Shown here: piece by piece, positions 1 to 9,818 of the stretch | Layout of the letters: the number at the start of each line of letters is the position of its first letter | Numbering within the stretch: the stretch's first letter is position 1 | Source of the DNA: Butyrivibrio sp. | GTDB taxonomy: Bacteria; Bacillota; Clostridia; Lachnospirales; Lachnospiraceae | DNA: 34,033 nt | Assembly (NCBI GenBank): GCA_015056565.1 | Contig: SVGB01000026.1 | Span: 1 to 34,033, forward strand | Direction of reading: 5' to 3' | Notes under the pieces: model-generated | Told to the model about the DNA's origin: nothing | What the model saw: only the letters and a program-made list of their open reading frames with translations | Databases searched by the model: none | Made by a program: the position numbers and the translations under genes

Positions 1-92
1 CTTTCCTGACACGGGGACGGTTCTTTTGTCAGGTCTAGACCTGACAAAAGAACCGTCCCCGTGTCAGGAAAGAACCGACCCCATGGCCCTGT
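1..92. repeat. REP-like palindrome, 72-bp perfect inverted repeat plus decayed outer layer
   Basis: Bases 1-72 form a perfect palindrome with two 36-bp arms, no spacer and TCTAGA at the centre. The core GACACGGGGACGGTTCT is at 8-24 and its complement at 49-65. Bases 66-92 continue with AGAACCGACCCC and GGCCCTGT, which resemble one more diverged unit layer, so the element probably extends upstream of the window. The same core recurs near 9756, 14064, 14084 and 33967. Such GGGGACGG palindromes fit REP/BIME-type elements mobilised by Y1 (RAYT) transposases, but no such transposase lies in this window. Confidence 0.9.
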
Positions 93-105
93 ATAGGAGG
101 AAAAC

Positions 106-987
106 ATGGAACTTAAGCAGATATCGTTGTTTGAAGCACAGATAAACAACATGCCGGCAGATATGTCTGAGGAAGGGAAAAATGTCTTTTGGTATGGCCT
201 TAGTGATGAAGGGCAGTACAAGGGATTTATGGAGATAACTGAGAGTGATGGTATCAGTGAGATATCTTTTTTCATGATACCAAGTTTGTATCAGGGACAC
301 AGATACGGAGATATAATGCTTGAGCTCTATCTTGATCAGTATATACCAAAATCGGAACCGTCCAGTATGCTCACAGCGGTGTTTGAATATAACGGTGATC
401 ATGGTCTTGAGCTTAACAGGCTCTTTTCAGATCATGGGTTTGATATAAGTCTTCGCCATTTTCGTGAGTGCCGCCTTCCATTTGATACAGTACACAAGAA
501 GCTTGCGTCGAAAAAAAGCGGAAGCTACAGCGGAAGAATGGTCAATCTGGCCAGCGGGATAAGTGCTGTTTTAGATGATATAAGACAGATAAAGGACATA
601 GATATAACTGCAAGGGACGTCAGCGAGGCCAGTGTAGAGCTCAGTGTTGCAGCCCTTAATGAGGAAGGAAAGCTTGAAGCGCTTCTTCTTGCTGACAGGA
701 ATCCAGACCAAAATGAGGTCCAGGTAACACATCTTTTCACTGATACTGATGATCCCACAATTCTTCGAAGGTTTCTTTCCTTTGCAGTTGAAAATGCCAG
801 TCAGAGCATGAACCCTCCGAAGTACATTTCCTTTGTGGCAGCAAATGAAAAACTTGAGAAGGTAATGGATTCATTCTTCGATGAGCCGGAGACAGCAGAG
901 CTGATCATGGCAGATGCGGAATTTAATCTTGGTAAATATCTGGAGCAGCTAAAGGTAAAAGAAAGCATTAAAGAGGTAAGAGTATGA
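106..987 (+). CDS. GNAT-fold acyltransferase-like protein (first pair)
   Basis: A 293-aa protein with a strong ribosome site (AGGAGG, 8 nt before the ATG). Residues 53-72 match GNAT motif A, a beta strand (ISFFMIP) followed by the acetyl-CoA pyrophosphate loop QGHRYG at 63-68 and a helix. Residues about 150-280 look like a second, degenerate GNAT half without the loop motif, giving a tandem layout. There is no signal peptide or membrane segment. The stop overlaps the start of the 2922-aa gene by 4 bp (ATGA), so translation is probably coupled. The 273-aa protein at 9819 has the same layout and also precedes a giant gene. Seen: motif, overlap and pairing. Inferred: it may modify or serve its giant neighbour. 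The substrate is unknown, and the loop is weaker than in canonical GNATs, so activity is uncertain. Confidence 0.75.
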   Translation: MELKQISLFEAQINNMPADMSEEGKNVFWYGLSDEGQYKGFMEITESDGISEISFFMIPSLYQGHRYGDIMLELYLDQYIPKSEPSSMLTAVFEYNGDHGLELNRLFSDHGFDISLRHFRECRLPFDTVHKKLASKKSGSYSGRMVNLASGISAVLDDIRQIKDIDITARDVSEASVELSVAALNEEGKLEALLLADRNPDQNEVQVTHLFTDTDDPTILRRFLSFAVENASQSMNPPKYISFVAANEKLEKVMDSFFDEPETAELIMADAEFNLGKYLEQLKVKESIKEVRV

Positions 988-3900
988 TCGATAGAAACAT
1001 ACGAGCAATAAAAATAAATAAAACTGACAAAGTCCTGAATCAAAAAAAGAACAGCGTTTCTTCGAACATTACTGATCAGACTAAAATCCTGGATGAGTCC
1101 AAGCTCTTAAATAATAAGTCTGTTAAGTCCGGTCTTAGGCAGGAAGACATTATTGACTACGGTCATATCAAGGATATGGATCTTAGCAAAGAAGATGTCT
1201 GGACCTATGAAAAACTTCCACAGCTGCGCCTTAAAAAAGAAAGAGCTGAGCTTACAAAGGTGCCGGCTCATCTCAAGGGCTGTAAGAAAACTTATGCAAG
1301 ATCCAAATGGACAAAAAAACAGAAGGGCAGAATTAAAAATGCAGAGGCTGATCTTAAGCTTCACAATGCCCGACTAAAAAAATATAACGATTTTAAATTA
1401 GCTAAAGAAATTCATGCCTTACAGGACGCGGAGACTACGAGGGAAGCATACAAGGATACGATTGCTGACGGCAGTGCTGAAATGCTTGGAAAAGTCAACG
1501 AAAGCCTTGCGAAGCACTCCATGATCGATATTCTGGATTCCTATAATGAGACCATGGCAAGCGTTGACAAGGTACTTCTTTACGAAAGCGATTCACCGCT
1601 TAAACTTGAAACTAATGTAAACGATTTTGATTATGAGAACCAGACAGACATTAAGGATATCGGGGCTTTGTTTAAGAATATTCTTAAATACAGCGCCAGT
1701 CCCTTTACTAAAAACGTACAGGACAAAGAAACTGGCAAGATCACAGTAAAGGATCTTAGTACAGACCGCTATGAGGATATCAGGAAGTATGCACAGCAGG
1801 TTCTTGATATCGCAAATAAGCTTAGCATACCTGTTCCTCAGGAGCTTGGCTACATCCTGGATATAGACAATGACTTTTTTGTGGGAGCAAAGGAGGAGTT
1901 TGCTCCAGATGCCCATGCAAATGAGGCATATATTCTGCTGCTGGCTTCTATTTCCAAGGTGTACTATGAATCCATCAACAGATTTGCAGGATACGACGCA
2001 TTTGATGGAGTAAACTACTACAACGACGGAAAAGATAAAGAAAGACTTATCAAAAATTATGATATTTTAAATTCCAATCTTATGGTCAATATCCGCACCA
2101 TGCGTGATATGACCACTGTTTATGCTGCAGAGATTGCAAAGAACAGAGTTGAGATCTTTAAAAAGACAGCAACTAAAGAAAAACTTGCTGAGCACAATCT
2201 CAACATCAATGTGCGCCTTGCAAGAAATGCACAGCCCATGGCAATGGATGTAAAGAAATCCATGATCGGGGAAAACGAGACTGATCCAGAGGAAGTATTC
2301 AAGCAGTGGGAAGTTCTCATCAAGAATGATATCCGCGGTGTTAAGGCAGTAGACACAAAGGATATGAAGCAAAAGCCCTGGGTGATCGGTGATAGGGAAT
2401 ATGCTGATAAGGTTTTGGAAATAATGAAGGCAGATCCTGACCTTTATCATCAAAGCGGAACTGAGATAAAGAGATATCTCATAAGTATTAATGACAATCT
2501 GCATCATAACCTTCTGCAGCTTAGGGATGAGCTTCCCAAGACTTCTGTAGGGGAGAAATTCTGCTACGTTCCAAAGATGAGAGACTTCTTTATCGAAAAG
2601 GTAAAGAAAGAGAAATTTGGAATGCTCCTTAAGCCGGGCATTAATTTCAGAGACCTTCTTAAGGATAACAATGTCCTTCATGATATCTTTGACACCCCTG
2701 AGTTCCACGCTATAAGGAACAGACAGAAGGCCATAATGAAGACTATAAACGAGGCTCTGGGCATCACATTCTTTACTGATGCCAGATCCCTTGAGAGCCT
2801 GTGGGCCAACAATGATATACAGGCTCTTTTGACAAAAAAAGCTTCAGGAATCTTTACAAGATCAGAAAGCTATGGCATCAGTGATAAGAGCTTTGAGGAG
2901 TCCCTTGCAAAGATAAAAGCTACAGTTACAAGCAACATAGCCATCATTGACAAAAAGATCAGTATGATGGGAGTCTGCGACACTGCAAAAGCACTGCTTA
3001 AAAGAAGTATCGTTAAGTCAATGGGTGGAGAATACCTTCTTGGCTACAACCTGATCGCTGAAGATATTGTCGAGTATACCATTGACAATATGATGAACTA
3101 TGACGGTCACGCAGCTTCCATCCAGAGAGCATGGGATAAGAAGTTTAATAAGACACATCTTGCAGGAAGACTTAGCAGTAAGATCGAGAGAAGAGTTGCT
3201 TCCCTGGCCAACAAGGATGATAAAAACAAAGAGTACTACCTAAGGCCGCAGGGATATAACACTTCAGAGGAGTACAACAAGAAGTGGGATGAGGTAGATA
3301 AAAAGACTGACAGTATCCTTGCCAACATTAAAAAGATCTATAACAGTAATGTTGCGGGGATCATAGTGAAGGCTGCTGGCGAAACAAAGCTGACCAAAGA
3401 GCAGTGGAATGATATTGAAAACAGCTTTGAAGACACATGGCTTGACGAGCTTAAGAATCTTTATGGAGCAAATAAATACTCTGCAAAAGACCTTGAGAAA
3501 AAAATCACTGAGATAGAGAAAAAAGTTAAAAAGTCTATAGATGATCAGAGTAAGGCTACAAACAAACAGAGAGAAAGTCTGTTTGAAAATGGGGATTTTG
3601 CATCCCTTGAGGATTATAATGCCACCCTTGTTACAAGAAGTGAATTCCTGGATGGACTTAAGAATAACCCTGTCATTACAGTAGACTTCAAAAAGCCTGT
3701 CATAAATACGGATATTGAGGATCACATTTTTAAAGATGCTGTCCTTAAAAATGCCCTGAAGGTCAAGGAAGATCAAGAGATCTTTATGGAGGTCTTAAAG
3801 GAAGAGCTCCTTGATGAAAAAAGTCTTCTTCACGCAAGATACCCATACCTTGAGGACGTTAAGAGCATAGAGCAGCTTGCAAATCTTGGAGTTGTGGACT

Positions 3901-6900
3901 ATGCACAGTTCTTTGCGGACATTAAGCTCAGTCTGTCTGCAGTTGGAAGCTACAAGGATGATAAGGCTGCAGATGGCATTCTTTTAGATGACTGGAAGTT
4001 TAGCGGCGTATATGGCCTTAAGAAAAAGCTAATGAAGGACTTCCTCACTCTTCAGATGACTCCAGAGCTCTTTAGACAGAGGAAAGAAGAGCATACAAAG
4101 GTCATGGCCGGAGAGGAAAGTGTCAACAGAATGCGCCTTGATGCTATGTTGGCGACAGACTTTGACCCTAACAACACTTACCTTAAATTCAATTACCAGA
4201 ATATTCAGGGCAAACAGGTGAATCAGGTGGCGAGGATCAAGAGAATCAACTTTGCCGAGACCTTCTGGAAGAACTTGGCAAAGAGCGATGAGACCCAGAT
4301 TGCGCCTGGGCTGCACCCTGAGCATGAGGATAGATTCACCAAGCTTATCCAGAAGTTCCTTGCTACTTTAAAAGAGGTTCCGGCTGATAAAGTTAAAGGC
4401 AGGATCAGGGATTTTGGTACTTTCATTAAAAAAATGGAGATCACCAAAACATATGAGGAAGGTGCAGGGGCTGCAAAGTGGGTTCTTGATAAGAACTCTG
4501 TAAAAGAGCTTAGTACATACCTCGGAAAAGATCATGGAATCCAGGAGATGGACCTTGAAACTCTTTTTGCAGTGAAGGCAATATTTGCCAATGTCATAGC
4601 AGCAGATTCCTCATCAACGAAGCTTGAAATGGCTGACTGTATGGGCGAATTGCTTTTGTTTGGTTGCGGCAAAGAGTACTTTGGAGCAGGCGGCGTCGGA
4701 GAGAAAACATTCCTTGATTCTGGAGATGATCAGTACTACGCAGATATTGTAGAAAAGAGTAGAGACTTAATAATCAAGAGACAGCAGCTTACTGCTATTT
4801 TACAGGGGCAGGACCTTAAAACCGAGGAAGTTAGTAAGATCCTTAACAAGTTAAAACCTGTAATTGCGGGACTTAAGGTCACTCACAACAAGAAAGACAG
4901 AGAAGAAAACGTCAGAAAATATGGAGTTGAAGACCTTCTTGACCTTTCCCAGAGGCTTATGGACATCTATGGCAGCGACGATAAGTGCGTTAAGGCGCGC
5001 AAAGAAAGTGAGGAGATCGGAAAGCTCTACTTACGAAGAAGAGATTACATCGATAATTATGGGGATCCCAGAAAAAGACAGGATGGCAAGTTCAAGGTTG
5101 TAAGAGACCAGATGATGAAGGATCCTGAGATCTATAAGAAGATCATGACCACCACCGACAGCGAGTTTGAAGAGTTCATGAAGCAGCTGGATGCAGAGAT
5201 CGGTGTGGGTCTTGATGTTATGTCCAGTAATGACTTCAGAGGATCCATGCCCATTAACGAGCAGTATGTCATGGAGAACTGGCAGTCCTTCAAGGGCAGG
5301 AAGAGCTGGGACAAGGATCAGTGGTATACCTCTATAAAGAACTACCATGACGGATTCTATCTTAAGGAAATAAATGGAAAGAGCGTCAAAGACATACTTA
5401 ACAATGTCCAGGAAAGGATGTGCTCAGCGGGCATTGATAAATCATTGGCTTCAGGCACCCTTCTTATGAAGCTGACCTACATCCTTGGTGCAGATCCTGC
5501 TTCCTTCGCGCTTTTGTACAGTGAAGACGATATGTTTGAAGCTGTTAAAAAGATAGAAGACCAGTACAAAAAGAACATGCAGTATCTGGATGAGACCATG
5601 ATGGTCATCTATGACGAAGCCCAGAAAAATAAGGCCCACACAAGTGTCAAAGAAAATGATGATCTGTACAAAGAGGCAGCTAATGTATTCACATTAGGCG
5701 GAGCGGTCAAGCAGAAAAAAGAGCTCATGAGCTCTACAAAGATCTTAAGTGATCTTGATGCAAAGAGGGAGATCACAGAGGAAGATAAGGTCTTTGCAGA
5801 CTACAGTCTTCTTATGCAGATCATGAATCCTCAGGCGTATCTGCTTAATGAAAGTGAGTTCAGGCATTCATTCCTTGGTAACCTCAAGAAGTACAAGGAA
5901 GCCCTTGGCCTTGACAGAAATAAAGACATCTATGGCGACAGGACTGTGCTTGATACAAAAGAGAAGATCCGTCTTGGTATTGAGATAAGAAAGGGCGAGG
6001 GAAGACTTCTTCAGAGAAATAAGGAAAAGAAGTACAACGAGTTTGCAGAAAAGAAGCAGTCTCTGGGGACTATAGGTCTTTTGGCGTACGATGCAGACCC
6101 CAAGCTTGTTACACAAAAGGCTATCGATAATGCGGCGGATTTTGTATATATCCATTTAAGCGATAACTATGGCAAGGCAGATCCTGAATTCATAAAAGGA
6201 CTTCTTGCAGAGAGAATTATTGCCTATGGTAAGGTTGAGGAAAAGAAGCTCTCTGACTACATTACAGCAGACAAGAAAAGGCTACTTACCCTTGACGGTG
6301 CCCTGCGCGCCCATGGGGGACTATCTGAAGATGAGATCAAGAAGGCAGTTGTATTTGCCTTTGCTCAGAATGCCATAAGAAAAGAGCTTCCATTAGATGG
6401 CACAAACGAAGGCGACGTAAAAGAGATACTGGATGAGCTTAAGCTTAGGAATGAAGCACTTGATATGGCTAAGCCAAAATCTCTTTTGGCAAAACGTGAG
6501 TATGACGAGTTCATGGAAGAGATGAACATGGCTCGCTTTACCATGAGCAAAGAGGACTTCCATGAAATCTGCAGGGAAAAGAAACAGTACTTTGAACTTG
6601 CGGATATCTGCTGCCAAAAGATAGAACAGGTAAGTAAAGAACTGGGCGTAAGGCTCGGATTTTTTGATTACTTAAAGAAGGATATCTTTGAAAACATAAA
6701 CGAAGATGGAAAGCTTGATATCAAGAAGTTTACAGATAGTATAAATGACGCGGTAGATAAGCTTGTTGGGGATCAGGTCAAGGCAGAGGGAACTCTTTCA
6801 AAGGAGAGCATTCAAAAGATGGCGCTCACCTATCTTCCTGACTCAAAGGCTCTTATGCAGCATGTTTCAAGTAATAGTGTTACGGCTGCAGAGAAGATGA

Positions 6901-9752
6901 ACTCTTCAGTAACTTATACAAGGGCTGACGTTGAAAAAGAGATTGCACTTTCCGGCAGGGAGGATCTCATAAATGAGTATAACAACCTTACCTGCGAGGA
7001 ACAGAAGGTCTTTGCACTGGTGCTTACCTTCCCTGAAATGGGGCTTTTGGATTCCGATAAGCTCTCTTCCAACTCTGTAATGGTTGACAGGGATAAGCAG
7101 ATCAGCCAAGAGGTAGAACTTCAGGAGCAGCTCTCATCCTATATCTACGGAAAGGACTTTGCTCCAAAGATCGATTACAACCTTGTAATGAGCAAGCTCC
7201 TTAAGACTGACAAAAAGACAGGCCTTCGCAGAGTTTCCAAGACTATCTTTGACAAGGCAATGACCTATACCAAGTACTGCATGAGCAAGAAGCTTGAAAT
7301 TATGCCTAAGGATGCAAGGCTCTCAGACGGAAGATACACCGCTGAGATTGGAAGAGAGCTTGCAGGAAAGCCCGGCGAGTACAAGATCGTTCAGGATGCT
7401 CTTGATACAGGAGCTTTCTACGGCGCTAAATCCTTCAAGGAGTACTTTACTAAATATGCAGATTCAGAGATGAAGATTGATGAGTCTGTGGGCAAGATAT
7501 CAAAGAAGCTTGGTAAGTACAACGACACACAGATGTACATGCTGCTCCATATCCTTCAGGATAGAACAGTAGTTGACTATACAACCAAAGACTGGAAATG
7601 GGATGCTTTTATGCTCCGCGGAGTCCCATTTGTAAATGAGGAGAAGAGGGATGCGCTAAAAGAATCTCTTTTAAGCTCTGAAGGTATGGACAAGAACATG
7701 ATCGCGCAGCTGTGTACATCAGTGAATAATCCTATGTATGCAAAGGCAGCAGCTACACTCTTTAGCTTCCAGCTCAAGGATAACATAGACTTAACTCAGA
7801 CTGGTGTTTCAGCAGAAAGCTTTGCAAAGGGTGCACTTAAGCGAACTACCAAGATTGACTGGAAACTCCTTGAAAGAGCTATGGATCTGGTGGATGAAAT
7901 TGAAGCTGAGAACTTAAAGATACAGGTATGCAGACAGACTGTTAAGCATACTGCTGACGAATCAGCTCCTAACAAAGAGGCTGCAAATCTTTATAAGGAA
8001 ATTGACAGTAAGTTTAAGGAGAAGGAATTCAACCAGTTCGATTACTTCAAGGATTTCCTTGTCAGAGAAGCCAAGAAAAATCCACAGGAGGCTATGCCAC
8101 TTATTTCTGCATTCTATGGAATGTCCGATAATGAGCAGATGCTGGTGGTGCTTTCTCTTAAGCATAGAGATATACTGGATGTTTCTACCGACAATAATAT
8201 CTCTACTGCCATTGGCATGAATGAAGACAAGTATGTAAATGAGGCTGGAAGGGACAAGCTGGCGGATTACTACATTGAGCACCTGTCTATACCGGGAGCT
8301 AAAAATGTCATCGCCACAAATCAGCAGGATGTCCATGAAGCCATGCAGTCACTGGTTTCAACGCAGGTTTCTGATAAGAGGAATACGCAAAAGAAGAAAG
8401 ACTTTGTGGATCTCATGGTAGGAAAAAAGATCTTTAACTGGGCATACATTGGTGCTGACAGAAAGACTGGCATTGACTGGGGACTGTTTGCAAATGCCCT
8501 TAAGTTTGTAAGAAGAACCGAAGGCGAGAGAAAGACATTTGTAGGCGAAGCAGAAAACTACCGTGCTACCGGTAATGTAGATGAGTACGGACGATTCATG
8601 TACAATTACAAGTTCCTTAGAAAGAACCTGTACCGCTCAGGCAACAGACTCACAAGGTTTATTGGCAGAAGAGTCCGCGCAGAGCTTGAAGGGGCAATCC
8701 CAGGTTATGCAGTAGGTCAGAGGATCATGATGGCATGCCTTAGCCCTCAGATGAGAAACAAGATGCTGAGCACCGGAATTGTTAAGCCGGCAGTTACCAA
8801 GAATGTTGCAACTGATTATCTTGGATATGCTGAAATCGGTGGTACAGTGACCAAGTCTTCATCTGCAATTCTTCAGGTAGTCAACCAGGCTGTTCAATCC
8901 GGGTTTGCAATTGGCGGCGAGGGCCTTGAACAGACAGCTAACGGACTTATGGGAATTTACAACATTTATCTTGATGGTAAGGGGATAAAAGAAATCCATA
9001 AGGCTGTGGAGAATGAGGAAGAGCTAAAGAAACAGTCCAGGGAACGTATCGAAGAAGGTAAGAAGCGCCAGACCAAGGAACAGCAGCTTGTTACCGAGGG
9101 TAACCAGCTCAACAAGGAATGGATATTGCAGGAGGTTTCAGCTGCTGCAGGAACTGGAGCCAATGCCCGGGATATCATTGAAACAGCTACCACCTGTGTC
9201 AACGTCCTTTCTGGAAGCAGCATCGGTATTCAGGCTGTCACCAACTTCTTTGTGGGCGGTATCAGGATGATCATACAGGAAACTCTGGAAACTGCACGTT
9301 TTATCACCAGTGTGGTAACTGATAAGGTTGTAATGGATAAGTATTTTGCAGATAACGGACCTCTGGGTGAAGAGATCAAACGACTTAGGGGCGACAACGT
9401 AAACAAGATCATAAGCGATCAGACCGGAAGAAAGAAACTGGGAACAAGAGACATCATGGATGGCTGTGAGCTTGAAAAGAAAGAGACTGAGTTCATGGGA
9501 ACAATGAGCAATGCTGAACTCTTCAGGAAGGCCTACGGCTTTAAGGACTTTTCTGAGCAGGCGTCCTTCGTTGGATGGAACATTGTCCAGACCCTTCTTC
9601 AGAGCGCAAGTTCTTTCGGCGTTGATGCAAAACAGTTTCTTAGAGCATCACTTCTCCTTGCTGCTATCGGTTGTAAGGACGCTGTTGGCAAGCAGGACAA
9701 CGAAACAGCCCAGAGAGTATACAACAGACTCATGGGCCAGGATATAAGGTAA
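984..9752 (+). CDS. Giant protein of unknown function, 2922 aa
   Basis: I do not recognise a family. The protein has no signal peptide and is very rich in Lys, Glu and Asp with predicted helix throughout. The N-terminus (about residues 70-125) is strongly basic. Three diverged copies of a module of about 200 residues lie at about 2000-2570. They are marked by EEQKVFALVL, NDTQMYMLLHIL and DNEQMLVVLSL (near 2002, 2180, 2380), and by TGLRRVSKTIFDKAM, TTKIDWKLLERAM and TGIDWGLFANAL (near 2080, 2288, 2494). The C-terminus changes character, with Gly/Ala/Ser/Val-rich hydrophobic helices near 2608-2666, 2721-2783 and 2861-2904 separated by a charged coiled-coil-like stretch (about 2668-2712). No RTX repeats, nuclease, protease or ATPase motifs were seen. 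The start overlaps the GNAT stop by 4 bp with AGAGGTAAG upstream. It could be a giant effector, toxin or scaffold; function is open. Confidence 0.9.
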   Translation: MIDRNIRAIKINKTDKVLNQKKNSVSSNITDQTKILDESKLLNNKSVKSGLRQEDIIDYGHIKDMDLSKEDVWTYEKLPQLRLKKERAELTKVPAHLKGCKKTYARSKWTKKQKGRIKNAEADLKLHNARLKKYNDFKLAKEIHALQDAETTREAYKDTIADGSAEMLGKVNESLAKHSMIDILDSYNETMASVDKVLLYESDSPLKLETNVNDFDYENQTDIKDIGALFKNILKYSASPFTKNVQDKETGKITVKDLSTDRYEDIRKYAQQVLDIANKLSIPVPQELGYILDIDNDFFVGAKEEFAPDAHANEAYILLLASISKVYYESINRFAGYDAFDGVNYYNDGKDKERLIKNYDILNSNLMVNIRTMRDMTTVYAAEIAKNRVEIFKKTATKEKLAEHNLNINVRLARNAQPMAMDVKKSMIGENETDPEEVFKQWEVLIKNDIRGVKAVDTKDMKQKPWVIGDREYADKVLEIMKADPDLYHQSGTEIKRYLISINDNLHHNLLQLRDELPKTSVGEKFCYVPKMRDFFIEKVKKEKFGMLLKPGINFRDLLKDNNVLHDIFDTPEFHAIRNRQKAIMKTINEALGITFFTDARSLESLWANNDIQALLTKKASGIFTRSESYGISDKSFEESLAKIKATVTSNIAIIDKKISMMGVCDTAKALLKRSIVKSMGGEYLLGYNLIAEDIVEYTIDNMMNYDGHAASIQRAWDKKFNKTHLAGRLSSKIERRVASLANKDDKNKEYYLRPQGYNTSEEYNKKWDEVDKKTDSILANIKKIYNSNVAGIIVKAAGETKLTKEQWNDIENSFEDTWLDELKNLYGANKYSAKDLEKKITEIEKKVKKSIDDQSKATNKQRESLFENGDFASLEDYNATLVTRSEFLDGLKNNPVITVDFKKPVINTDIEDHIFKDAVLKNALKVKEDQEIFMEVLKEELLDEKSLLHARYPYLEDVKSIEQLANLGVVDYAQFFADIKLSLSAVGSYKDDKAADGILLDDWKFSGVYGLKKKLMKDFLTLQMTPELFRQRKEEHTKVMAGEESVNRMRLDAMLATDFDPNNTYLKFNYQNIQGKQVNQVARIKRINFAETFWKNLAKSDETQIAPGLHPEHEDRFTKLIQKFLATLKEVPADKVKGRIRDFGTFIKKMEITKTYEEGAGAAKWVLDKNSVKELSTYLGKDHGIQEMDLETLFAVKAIFANVIAADSSSTKLEMADCMGELLLFGCGKEYFGAGGVGEKTFLDSGDDQYYADIVEKSRDLIIKRQQLTAILQGQDLKTEEVSKILNKLKPVIAGLKVTHNKKDREENVRKYGVEDLLDLSQRLMDIYGSDDKCVKARKESEEIGKLYLRRRDYIDNYGDPRKRQDGKFKVVRDQMMKDPEIYKKIMTTTDSEFEEFMKQLDAEIGVGLDVMSSNDFRGSMPINEQYVMENWQSFKGRKSWDKDQWYTSIKNYHDGFYLKEINGKSVKDILNNVQERMCSAGIDKSLASGTLLMKLTYILGADPASFALLYSEDDMFEAVKKIEDQYKKNMQYLDETMMVIYDEAQKNKAHTSVKENDDLYKEAANVFTLGGAVKQKKELMSSTKILSDLDAKREITEEDKVFADYSLLMQIMNPQAYLLNESEFRHSFLGNLKKYKEALGLDRNKDIYGDRTVLDTKEKIRLGIEIRKGEGRLLQRNKEKKYNEFAEKKQSLGTIGLLAYDADPKLVTQKAIDNAADFVYIHLSDNYGKADPEFIKGLLAERIIAYGKVEEKKLSDYITADKKRLLTLDGALRAHGGLSEDEIKKAVVFAFAQNAIRKELPLDGTNEGDVKEILDELKLRNEALDMAKPKSLLAKREYDEFMEEMNMARFTMSKEDFHEICREKKQYFELADICCQKIEQVSKELGVRLGFFDYLKKDIFENINEDGKLDIKKFTDSINDAVDKLVGDQVKAEGTLSKESIQKMALTYLPDSKALMQHVSSNSVTAAEKMNSSVTYTRADVEKEIALSGREDLINEYNNLTCEEQKVFALVLTFPEMGLLDSDKLSSNSVMVDRDKQISQEVELQEQLSSYIYGKDFAPKIDYNLVMSKLLKTDKKTGLRRVSKTIFDKAMTYTKYCMSKKLEIMPKDARLSDGRYTAEIGRELAGKPGEYKIVQDALDTGAFYGAKSFKEYFTKYADSEMKIDESVGKISKKLGKYNDTQMYMLLHILQDRTVVDYTTKDWKWDAFMLRGVPFVNEEKRDALKESLLSSEGMDKNMIAQLCTSVNNPMYAKAAATLFSFQLKDNIDLTQTGVSAESFAKGALKRTTKIDWKLLERAMDLVDEIEAENLKIQVCRQTVKHTADESAPNKEAANLYKEIDSKFKEKEFNQFDYFKDFLVREAKKNPQEAMPLISAFYGMSDNEQMLVVLSLKHRDILDVSTDNNISTAIGMNEDKYVNEAGRDKLADYYIEHLSIPGAKNVIATNQQDVHEAMQSLVSTQVSDKRNTQKKKDFVDLMVGKKIFNWAYIGADRKTGIDWGLFANALKFVRRTEGERKTFVGEAENYRATGNVDEYGRFMYNYKFLRKNLYRSGNRLTRFIGRRVRAELEGAIPGYAVGQRIMMACLSPQMRNKMLSTGIVKPAVTKNVATDYLGYAEIGGTVTKSSSAILQVVNQAVQSGFAIGGEGLEQTANGLMGIYNIYLDGKGIKEIHKAVENEEELKKQSRERIEEGKKRQTKEQQLVTEGNQLNKEWILQEVSAAAGTGANARDIIETATTCVNVLSGSSIGIQAVTNFFVGGIRMIIQETLETARFITSVVTDKVVMDKYFADNGPLGEEIKRLRGDNVNKIISDQTGRKKLGTRDIMDGCELEKKETEFMGTMSNAELFRKAYGFKDFSEQASFVGWNIVQTLLQSASSFGVDAKQFLRASLLLAAIGCKDAVGKQDNETAQRVYNRLMGQDIR

Positions 9753-9754
9753 CA

Positions 9755-9787
9755 TGACACGGGGACGGTTCTTTTGTCTTACAGGTG
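9755..9787 (+). repeat. Half-copy of the REP-like repeat inside the operon
   Basis: The core GACACGGGGACGGTTCT at 9756-9772 is followed by TTTGTC and then a poor remnant of the opposite arm (GGTGACATAAAAG). The element starts 2 nt after the stop of the 2922-aa gene and fills half of the 66-nt gap before the next gene. Unlike the other copies it has lost the inverted arm, so it should not fold into the long hairpin. Confidence 0.8.
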
Positions 9788-9818
9788 ACATAAAAGATAT
9801 AACGATAGAGGGGGGATT

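Noticed and set aside
984..9752. RTX toxin, contractile-injection or secretion-system identity for the giant protein
   Set aside because: No GGxGxDxxx repeats, no signal peptide, and no sheath, baseplate or secretion genes nearby. Only the gene order resembles hlyC-hlyA.
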